64,000 nt of DNA, from NCBI GenBank assembly GCA_052035735.1, contig JBPOHI010000009.1, positions 16,744-80,743 of the forward strand, in the 5' to 3' direction. The stretch's first letter is position 1. Every line of letters starts with the position of its first letter. The stretch is from JAGPDF01 sp052035735 (GTDB lineage: Bacteria; Acidobacteriota; Thermoanaerobaculia; Multivoradales; JAGPDF01). A model generated the notes under the pieces. It made no database searches and had not been told where the DNA came from. It saw only the letters and a list, made by a program, of their open reading frames with translations. A program made the position numbers and the translations under genes. Below, piece by piece: positions 1 through 9,116 of the stretch.

Positions 1-82
1 CGGCGCGGCGAATGCCCCATCCGGAGGGCAGGTAGCTGCGCAACTCGATATCGGTGAAGGTGAGTCGATTCGTTTCGGCCAT
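1..82 (-). CDS. Partial protein of unknown function, N-terminal end only
   Basis: An open frame begins with ATG at 82 (reverse strand) and runs off the left edge, so only about 27 residues are visible (starting MAETNRLTFTDIELRSYLP). It is transcribed away from the acyl-CoA dehydrogenase at 217, so the 134 bp between 83 and 216 would be a divergent promoter region. I do not recognise the family from so short a stretch. It is called a gene only because the frame is open to the edge and the start faces a promoter-sized gap; it could be a chance frame. Confidence 0.4.
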   Translation of the reverse strand, partial: MAETNRLTFTDIELRSYLPSGWGIRRA

Positions 83-194
83 GATACGCAATCTTGTCGC
101 AGAAACGGCTGCCGGCCAAGGGCTGCGGCCGGAACGGGGGCGCGCCACCGACCGCCGCTACCGGCGCGCGCTTCCCGCCCCCTGGCCGCACTGG

Positions 195-200
195 TAGCAT
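195..200 (+). promoter_or_regulatory. Candidate -10 box of the first acyl-CoA dehydrogenase
   Basis: TAGCAT preceded by TG (TGG-TAGCAT, an extended -10 form). It ends 16 nt before the chosen ATG at 217 and 10 nt before an in-frame GTG at 211. No good -35 box is visible 17-18 bp upstream. The geometry would give a very short leader, as at several other genes in the window. Confidence 0.3.
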
Positions 201-216
201 CGCCGCGAGGGTGATC

Positions 217-1362
<1,146 letters not shown>

Positions 1363-1367
1363 GGCTC

Positions 1368-2513
1368 ATGGCGGTCGATTTTTCCCTCACCGAAGAGCAG
1401 GAGTTGCTGCGCCAGGAGATCCGGAGATTCGCCGAAGAGCGGATCCTTCCTGGGACCGGCGAGCGCGACCGGGCGCACCGCTTTCCCGCTGACCTGCTGC
1501 GCGAGGCCGGAGAGATGGGACTGCTCGGCATGCTGGTCGAAGAGCGCTACGGGGGCACGGGCTTCGACCCGCTGTCCTATTGCGTCGCCGTCGAGGAAAT
1601 CTCGCGCATCTGCCCGTCGATCGGCGTGACGATGAGCGTGTCGAATTCGGTCTGCTGCTGGCCGATCGCCAAGTTCGGCGGCGAAGAGGTGAAGCTCCGG
1701 TTCCTGCCCGATCTGGCGAGCGGGCGCAAGCTGGGCGGGTTCTGCCTGACCGAAGCCGGATCCGGAAGCGACGCCGGAGCGATGCTCACCACCGCGCGGC
1801 GAGATGGCGACGACTACGTGCTCGATGGCGCCAAAGTATGGATCACCAACGCTGGCGTCGCAGGTGCCTTCGTCGTCATGGCGAAGACCGATGCTGCAGC
1901 GGGCAAGCGCGGAATCTCGGCCTTCGTCGTCGACTCTTCGTCTCCGGGAGTGCAGATCGGGCGGCCGGAGGAGAAACTGGGACTGCGCGCTTCGGTGACC
2001 GCCGCGGTCACTTTCACGGAGTGCCGGGTCCCGGCCGTTCAGCGCCTCGGCGCCGAAGGCAGCGGATTCAAGATCGCGCTCGCGACGCTCGATCATTCGC
2101 GTTTGGGCATCGCTGCGCAGGCGGTGGGAATTCACCAGCGTGCGCTCGAGCTCGCGGTCGCCTACGCGCGTGAGCGAGTTCAGTTCGGCGTGCCGATCGC
2201 GAGCCACCAGGCGATCCAGTTTCAGATCGCGCGGATGGCGACGGAGCTGGCGGCTGCCCGCGCGCTTCTCTGGCACGCGGCGGCGTCGGAGAAGACCTCT
2301 GCCGCCGGCCGGCTGGCGGCGGAAGCCAAGGCCTACGCCAGCGAAGCAGCCAACCGTGCAGTCTGGGATGCGCTGCAGATTCACGGCGGCAACGGGGTCA
2401 GCGAGGAGTACGAGATCGCGCGGCTCTACCGCGACGTGCGGGTCACGACGATCTACGAAGGTACGAGCGAGATGCAACGGCTGGTCATCGCGCGGCACCT
2501 GCTGAGCGCGTGA
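1368..2513 (+). CDS. Acyl-CoA dehydrogenase (second of a tandem pair)
   Basis: A second 381-residue acyl-CoA dehydrogenase of the same fold, clearly paralogous to the first but well diverged. It has the FAD/substrate stretch FCLTEAGSGSDAG and the C-terminal IYEGTSEMQ with the catalytic-base Glu near residue 364. ATG 1368 starts 5 bp after the stop of the preceding gene, so the two are probably co-transcribed. A pair beside an isobutyryl-CoA-mutase-like gene could represent separate butyryl-CoA and isobutyryl-CoA dehydrogenases acting on the two mutase isomers. The substrate assignment is inference; 2-methylbutyryl-, glutaryl- or isovaleryl-CoA cannot be excluded from sequence alone. Confidence 0.93.
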   Translation: MAVDFSLTEEQELLRQEIRRFAEERILPGTGERDRAHRFPADLLREAGEMGLLGMLVEERYGGTGFDPLSYCVAVEEISRICPSIGVTMSVSNSVCCWPIAKFGGEEVKLRFLPDLASGRKLGGFCLTEAGSGSDAGAMLTTARRDGDDYVLDGAKVWITNAGVAGAFVVMAKTDAAAGKRGISAFVVDSSSPGVQIGRPEEKLGLRASVTAAVTFTECRVPAVQRLGAEGSGFKIALATLDHSRLGIAAQAVGIHQRALELAVAYARERVQFGVPIASHQAIQFQIARMATELAAARALLWHAAASEKTSAAGRLAAEAKAYASEAANRAVWDALQIHGGNGVSEEYEIARLYRDVRVTTIYEGTSEMQRLVIARHLLSA

Positions 2514-3451
2514 GCCCGAGCTCCGGCGCCCGGCCCGCCGCCGGCGAAGCTCCTGGCGTGCTCGCCATCGTGCTCAACTACAACGGCCGCGACATCACCC
2601 TGGCGACGGTCGGAAGCCTGTTGCAGCTCGATTACCCCCGGCTACAGATCGTCGTGGTCGACAACGGTTCGACCGACGGCTCGGACGAAGCGATCGGCGT
2701 CGCGTTTCCTCAGGTCAGGCGGTTGCGGACCGAGCACAACCTCGGGATCTCCGGGGGATTGAACCTCGGCTTCCGTCTCGGGCTCGAAGAGGGCTGGGAC
2801 TATCTGATGCCGATGAACAACGACATCGAGGTGGCACCCGACCTCCTGCGCGAGCTGGTGGCGGCCGCCGAAAGCGACGAGACCATCGGTTGCGTCGGGC
2901 CGAAGTGCTACTACTACTTCGGGGATCGCAGCCGGCTGTGGTCTGCCGGCGGACGGTTGCGCTTCCGCGAGGCGGTGACCCGGGAGCGCGGGATGGGAGA
3001 CCTCGACCGCGGTCAGTTCGATCGCGACGGGGAAGTGGACTACTCGAACGGTGCACTGATGCTGATACGCCGGCGGGCGATGCAGGCTGCCGGCCTCTGG
3101 GATCCGGTCTATCACGTGTCCGTCGAAGACGCCGACTGGTGCGTCCGCATGAAGCGGGCGGGATTCCGCTGCTGGTACGCTCATCGTGCCCGGCTGTGGC
3201 ACATGGTCTCGCCGACGACCGGTGGCTACACCGCCGGCCGGACCTACCGCACCGGAAGATCGACGGCGATCTTCGTCCGCAAGTACGCTGGTCCGGTGGA
3301 CTGGGTGGCCTTCCTGTTCTGGACCGCACTGGCGATTCCGGCGGCGTTCCTGCGCGAACTGCCGCGCCGCAACACCGCCGCCGTCGCGGCCAAGGTCCGT
3401 GGTCTGGTGGACGGATTCCGGGCGGCCCTCGAGCCGCCGCCGCCTGCCTGA
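2510..3451 (+). CDS. Family 2 glycosyltransferase
   Basis: Transfers a sugar from a nucleotide donor, presumably to a cell-surface glycan; acceptor unknown. The GT-A fold is plain: VLNYNGRD at the N-terminus, VVDNGSTDGSDE after the second strand, the metal-binding acidic motif in MNNDIEVAPD, and VEDADWCVRMKRAGF in the acceptor half, followed by a hydrophobic C-terminal segment (about residues 265-285) that may anchor it to the membrane. It is 313 residues. The GTG start at 2510 overlaps the preceding stop (GTGA), so it is translationally coupled to the dehydrogenase although unrelated in pathway. Confidence 0.85.
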   Translation: MSPSSGARPAAGEAPGVLAIVLNYNGRDITLATVGSLLQLDYPRLQIVVVDNGSTDGSDEAIGVAFPQVRRLRTEHNLGISGGLNLGFRLGLEEGWDYLMPMNNDIEVAPDLLRELVAAAESDETIGCVGPKCYYYFGDRSRLWSAGGRLRFREAVTRERGMGDLDRGQFDRDGEVDYSNGALMLIRRRAMQAAGLWDPVYHVSVEDADWCVRMKRAGFRCWYAHRARLWHMVSPTTGGYTAGRTYRTGRSTAIFVRKYAGPVDWVAFLFWTALAIPAAFLRELPRRNTAAVAAKVRGLVDGFRAALEPPPPA

Positions 3452-3464
3452 TCGGCGCGGACTT

Positions 3465-3495
3465 TTGCCGGGCAGGACGCCCGGAGACTTATACT
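3465..3495 (+). promoter_or_regulatory. Candidate sigma-70-type promoter of the acyl-CoA mutase gene
   Basis: TTGCCG (3465-3470), a 19-bp spacer, and TATACT (3490-3495), in the 77-bp gap before the ATG at 3529. A GAGGAGA ribosome-binding site follows about 13 nt before the ATG. The spacer is slightly long; the -10 box is good. Confidence 0.4.
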
Positions 3496-3528
3496 CTGGG
3501 CTCGCGAGTCATCGAGGAGAAGCCGAAC

Positions 3529-5265
<1,737 letters not shown>

Positions 5266-5272
5266 GCACGCG

Positions 5273-5770
5273 ATGAGCTCGCTCCTGCCGACCATCCGCG
5301 GACTGATCGCCTACACCATCTGGGCCGACCGGACGGTGCTGGGAGATCTGGGAAACGTCCGCGCCGAGGATCTCCTGCGCGAGACCGGCACGAGCTTTCA
5401 CTCGATGCTCGGCACCATGGCGCATATCCTGGGAGCCGAGCAGCTCTGGCTGTCGCGCTTCCTCGGAATTCCGCTCGCGCATGTGCCGAGCCTCGAGGAC
5501 TATCCCGATCTCGAAGCGCTCGCCGCGAGCTACGAGGACTTCTGGCCGCAGCTCGAGTTCTTTCTGGCTTCGCTCGCCGAAGAGCAGCTCGACCAGCCCT
5601 TCACCTGGACGAACCTCGCCGGCGAGACCCACAGCGCTCCTTTCCGGCAGGTTCTGCTGCACTTCGTCAATCACGCGACGTACCATCGAGGACAGGTGGT
5701 AAGCCTGTTGCGCCAACTGGGTTACATCCCGCCGCATACCGACCTGGTGCACTACCGGGGGGCCTTCTGA
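5273..5770 (+). CDS. DinB-like four-helix-bundle protein
   Basis: A 165-residue protein of the DinB/YfiT-like superfamily, whose members are metal-binding four-helix bundles, some being thiol transferases. The three metal-ligand histidines are visible: His51 (GTMAHILGAE) and His134/His138 (NHATYHRGQ), the last motif being a family hallmark. It starts 7 bp after the mutase gene, probably in the same transcript, and its stop overlaps the upstream extension of the next gene. The substrate is unknown; DinB-like proteins here may act in bacillithiol-type or other thiol chemistry, but nothing in the context shows this. Confidence 0.8.
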   Translation: MSSLLPTIRGLIAYTIWADRTVLGDLGNVRAEDLLRETGTSFHSMLGTMAHILGAEQLWLSRFLGIPLAHVPSLEDYPDLEALAASYEDFWPQLEFFLASLAEEQLDQPFTWTNLAGETHSAPFRQVLLHFVNHATYHRGQVVSLLRQLGYIPPHTDLVHYRGAF

Positions 5771-5790
5771 GACGTTCGGCGGGAGTCTTC

Positions 5791-7683
5791 GTGGTGCTCT
5801 CTCTGGCCTGCCTGAGCTTCGCCTGCAAGGAACGGGTCCCCGAGCTGCAGGACGTGCGACTGTTGGACCCGGGTCGTCCTCCCGAAGTGATCTGGCCCGA
5901 CGGCACAGCTCTTCCGGCCTCCGGGTTGCGCGCCGGCGACGACCTGGCGACCCACGACCCGACCGGCCCCGAGTACATCGCTCGGGTGCGCCTCGGCGAG
6001 GTCTTTACCCGCGAAGAGCGGCTGGCACTGGTCGCGCCGGCGGGATCGACCTTCCGCTTCACCGCGGCCGTGCCGCCGGCGGGCCGGTTGCGCTTCGGCG
6101 TCGGGATCCTCGACGCTGCGGGGAAAGGGGGCGCAATGCGCATGCAGATCGCAGCCGGTGCCCCCGGAGCGCCCGGCAGCTCGGTGCTCGACCGCCGCGT
6201 GGCGGCCGAGGTCCCGGGCCGCTGGCAGGACGAAGAGGTCGACCTTGCCGCCTGGAGCGGCAGGCAGGTGCAGCTCGAGTTCACTGCCTCCGCCATCGAG
6301 GGCGAGGGCCTGATCGCAGCCTGGTCGTCGCCGGAGCTGGTCGGCGCGACCGGCCAGGCGAGCTCTCCTCCGGGTGCGACGGCCGCGAGGCCGGGAAAGC
6401 GCCGCCCGAACATCGTCTGGATCAGTCTCGACACGTTGCGCGCCGACCATCTCGGGTCCTACGGTTACTCGCGGCCCACGTCGCCGAATCTCGACGCCTT
6501 CGCAGCGCGCAGTCTGCGCTTCGAGTGGGCGATCAGTCAGGCCCCCTGGACGCGCCCGTCGCACCGCTCGATGCTCACCGGCGTCTACCCGGCCTCCCGC
6601 GGTGGTCTCGACTCGCCGATGATCGGCGAGGTTCTCTATCGCGCCGGCTATCAGACCTTCGCAGCCACCGGCGGAGGGCAGGTCGATTCGACGCTCGGCT
6701 TCGATCGCGGCTTCGAGGTCTATCGCGTCTGGGACTGGATCCACGAGCCGCAGCAGATGGTCGACTGGACCCGGACACGCGTCGACCGCTCGGGCCGCCC
6801 CTTTTTCGCCTTTCTGCACTGCTACGAGGTGCACGAGCCTTACACCCATCCGCGTTTCGCCGAAGGACTGCCGGCGGGGCGCCTCGCCGGGGAGGTCTCG
6901 AAGGAGATCTGGAATCGCCTGCGCAAGAAGTTCAGCGTGGACGAACAGCGCTATGCCGAAGCGATGTACGACGGCGATCTCGCCTACACCGACGGCAAGC
7001 TGGGGGAGTTTTTCGCCGGATTCGAGCGCGCCGGGTTGCTCTCCGAGTCGATCATCATCGTCACCAGCGATCACGGCGAACAGTTCTGGGAGCACGGTTC
7101 GTGGGGGCACGGACAGAATCTCTACGACCATCAGCTTCACGTGCCGCTGCTCGTCTTTCTGCCCGACGGAGTGCGCGCGGAGATCGATCAGCGGGCCAGG
7201 GCACAGGGCAATACGGCCCTGGTTCAGGGGGTCCTCGACGATCAGGTGGAACTGATCGATCTCTATCCGACCCTGCTCGAGATTCTGGGCGTCGAGCTCG
7301 AGAGTCCGGTCAACGGCCGGAGTCTCCTTCCCGTGCTGGGTGGACTCGGTCCCCTGCCCGCACGCGAGGCGTTCGCGGAACACACCAACGTCAAGGAGAA
7401 GGAGCAGAAGGCGCTGCGCACGCCGCGCTTCAAGTTCATCGTCTCGATTCCGCGGCGATCCTCGGACGGACGGGAGGAGAGCTACGAGCTCTTCGACCTC
7501 AAGCGCGATCCGCGGGAGCAGAAGAACCTGGCGCCGGGCCTGGCTGCCCGGGTGCTCGAGCTGCGCGGGAAAGTGGGCCGGATCGTCGAGGGCAGCGACA
7601 CCGCGCGGGACGAGGAGGTTCCGGCGGGAATCGACGAGGAGCTGCGAAATCAGCTCAAGGCTCTGGGCTATATCGGGAACTGA
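5791..7683 (+). CDS. Sulfatase-like lipoprotein with Thr in place of the formylglycine Cys
   Basis: About 630 residues. The N-terminus is a lipoprotein-like signal (VVLSLACLSFAC); a basic n-region (RRS) appears only if translation begins at CTG 5767, which overlaps the dinB stop, so the true start may lie upstream of GTG 5791. A beta-rich domain (about 25-195) is followed by an alkaline-phosphatase/sulfatase-fold domain from NIVWISLDTLRADH (metal Asp214), then TSDHGEQFWEHG. The nucleophile motif reads TRPSHRSMLTG at 254-264: Thr replaces the Cys/Ser that becomes formylglycine, and His replaces the motif Arg. Thr nucleophiles occur in LtaS/EptA-type phosphotransferases. It is therefore probably a phosphodiester or phosphoglycerol-type hydrolase/transferase at the cell surface. 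It lies between the two mutase subunit genes. Confidence 0.8.
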   Translation: MVLSLACLSFACKERVPELQDVRLLDPGRPPEVIWPDGTALPASGLRAGDDLATHDPTGPEYIARVRLGEVFTREERLALVAPAGSTFRFTAAVPPAGRLRFGVGILDAAGKGGAMRMQIAAGAPGAPGSSVLDRRVAAEVPGRWQDEEVDLAAWSGRQVQLEFTASAIEGEGLIAAWSSPELVGATGQASSPPGATAARPGKRRPNIVWISLDTLRADHLGSYGYSRPTSPNLDAFAARSLRFEWAISQAPWTRPSHRSMLTGVYPASRGGLDSPMIGEVLYRAGYQTFAATGGGQVDSTLGFDRGFEVYRVWDWIHEPQQMVDWTRTRVDRSGRPFFAFLHCYEVHEPYTHPRFAEGLPAGRLAGEVSKEIWNRLRKKFSVDEQRYAEAMYDGDLAYTDGKLGEFFAGFERAGLLSESIIIVTSDHGEQFWEHGSWGHGQNLYDHQLHVPLLVFLPDGVRAEIDQRARAQGNTALVQGVLDDQVELIDLYPTLLEILGVELESPVNGRSLLPVLGGLGPLPAREAFAEHTNVKEKEQKALRTPRFKFIVSIPRRSSDGREESYELFDLKRDPREQKNLAPGLAARVLELRGKVGRIVEGSDTARDEEVPAGIDEELRNQLKALGYIGN

Positions 7684-7706
7684 CGCGCCCACATTGTCGT
7701 TTCCCC

Positions 7707-7715
7707 TGTTAGAAT
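7707..7715 (+). promoter_or_regulatory. Extended -10 box just upstream of the B12-binding subunit gene
   Basis: TG-T-TAGAAT; the hexamer 7710-7715 ends 7 nt before ATG 7723. If used, transcription would start at or within 1-2 nt of the start codon (leaderless mRNA). No -35 match lies 17-18 bp upstream, and no ribosome-binding site is visible. Confidence 0.4.
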
Positions 7716-7722
7716 CAAGCGG

Positions 7723-8124
7723 ATGGCCGACATGAACCGACGCATTCTGATCGCCAAGCCGGGCCTGGATGGGCACGACCGTGGCGCCAAGGTGGTGGCG
7801 CGGGCACTGCGCGACGCCGGATTCGAAGTGATCTATACCGGCCTGCGGCAGACCCCGGAGCAGATCGCCTCGGCGGCGGTGCAGGAGGACGTCGATGCCG
7901 TCGGGCTCTCGATCCTGTCCGGGGCGCACAATCGCCTGCTGCCCGAGATCACCCGTTTGCTGCGCGAAGCGGGTGCCGAAGAGATGCTGGTCTTCGCGGG
8001 CGGGATCATTCCCGACCGCGACGTCGCGGCGCTCAAGCAGGCCGGAATCGACCAGATCTTCCTTCCCGGCACCAACACCGGGGATATCGTGAAATATCTC
8101 GAACAGCGCCTCGTTCGGGCCTGA
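7723..8124 (+). CDS. icmB: B12-binding small subunit of the acyl-CoA mutase
   Basis: A stand-alone 133-residue cobalamin-binding domain with the base-off/His-on motif DGHDRGAK (DxHxxG), the SILSG loop and AGGIIPDRD. It carries adenosylcobalamin for the large subunit at 3529. Its size matches the separate small subunits of isobutyryl-CoA mutases and of archaeal-type methylmalonyl-CoA mutases. It is separated from the large-subunit gene by the DinB-like and sulfatase-like genes and appears to have its own promoter. Alternative partners elsewhere in the genome are possible, since such subunits can be interchangeable. Confidence 0.88.
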   Translation: MADMNRRILIAKPGLDGHDRGAKVVARALRDAGFEVIYTGLRQTPEQIASAAVQEDVDAVGLSILSGAHNRLLPEITRLLREAGAEEMLVFAGGIIPDRDVAALKQAGIDQIFLPGTNTGDIVKYLEQRLVRA

Positions 8125-8180
8125 ACCAAGGGCCTCCCCGGAATGGCCTCGCGGCCCCAGGGGAGCGACTCGGAGGAGCA

Positions 8181-9053
8181 ATGACGAAGACGATTCTCCT
8201 GGCTGACGACAGCGTGACGATCCAGAAGGTGGTCGAGCTCACCTTCATGGACGAAGATTTCCGCGTCTCCGCGGTCTCGAACGGAGCGGAGGCGATCGCA
8301 CGGCTGAGCGAGTCGAAGCCGGATGTCGTCATCGCCGACGTCCACATGCCGGGGGCGGGCGGTTTCGAGGTCTGCCGCCGCTCGAAGGAGCTCTATCCTG
8401 CGGTCCCCGTGCTGCTGCTCGTCGGCACTTTCGAGGGCTTCGATGCCGACGAAGCCGTCCGCTGTGGCGCCGACGGCCACTTGAAGAAGCCGTTCGACTC
8501 CCAGGAGCTGATGCGCAGAGTGCGGGAGCTGGCCTCGTCGCCGTCGCGCTCCGTCCCGGTGCCTTCGGCGGCGGGCGAGTTCGTGGAGGAGGCGCCGGTC
8601 TTTGCGGCGCCGCCGATCGCCGATGACATCTACACCTCGCCGGCGCCGGTGGAGGACCTCTGGGAGCCGATCGTCGAGGACCTTCCGGTCTTCGAGCCGG
8701 GCGGCGGTGCGGGCGCTCCGCTGACGATCGAGGAGAAGCCCGTCTATTTCGCTCCTCCCGAACCGCAGATCGAGAGCTCGACGCGCTTCGTGCCGGTGCA
8801 AGCCGCGCCCGAACCGCTCGTCGTGCCCGCGGAGCCGGCGGAAGAGGCGCTCGCCTCGAGCTCCTCGGCCCCTTCTGCCGCGACTTTCGCCAGCGCGACG
8901 CTGTCCGATGCCGACGTCGACCGCATTGCGCGGCGGATCCTGGAGCTGGCCGGCGACAAGGCCGTCCGCGACGTTGCCTGGGAGGTGGTTCCGGACCTCG
9001 CCGAAGTGCTGCTCAGAAGCCGCATCCGCGAACTGGAAGCCTCTATCGATTGA
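8181..9053 (+). CDS. Response regulator with long acidic/Pro-rich tail
   Basis: 290 residues. The N-terminal receiver domain (about 1-120) is complete: Asp9/Asp10, phospho-acceptor Asp53 (VVIADVHMP), Thr83 and Lys103 (KKPF). There is no DNA-binding or enzymatic output domain. A Pro/Glu/Ala-rich linker (about 120-235) leads to a short conserved C-terminal helix pair with AWEVVPDLAE, which I have seen as a recurring tail on receiver proteins of myxobacteria and acidobacteria. Output is presumably protein-protein interaction, as in motility or polarity regulators. No histidine kinase is adjacent. A GGAGGAG ribosome-binding site precedes ATG 8181. Confidence 0.8.
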   Translation: MTKTILLADDSVTIQKVVELTFMDEDFRVSAVSNGAEAIARLSESKPDVVIADVHMPGAGGFEVCRRSKELYPAVPVLLLVGTFEGFDADEAVRCGADGHLKKPFDSQELMRRVRELASSPSRSVPVPSAAGEFVEEAPVFAAPPIADDIYTSPAPVEDLWEPIVEDLPVFEPGGGAGAPLTIEEKPVYFAPPEPQIESSTRFVPVQAAPEPLVVPAEPAEEALASSSSAPSAATFASATLSDADVDRIARRILELAGDKAVRDVAWEVVPDLAEVLLRSRIRELEASID

Positions 9054-9116
9054 GCCTTTGCCGGTCCGGGCCTTTCCCGGCCGGCGATCTCCCGGCGTCC
9101 TCCACCCGGCCGCCTC

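Noticed and set aside
2890..3528. In-frame upstream extension of the mutase gene (791 aa instead of 578)
   Set aside because: The extra 213 residues run through the glycosyltransferase in another frame, are Arg-rich and match nothing; a ribosome-binding site precedes ATG 3529.
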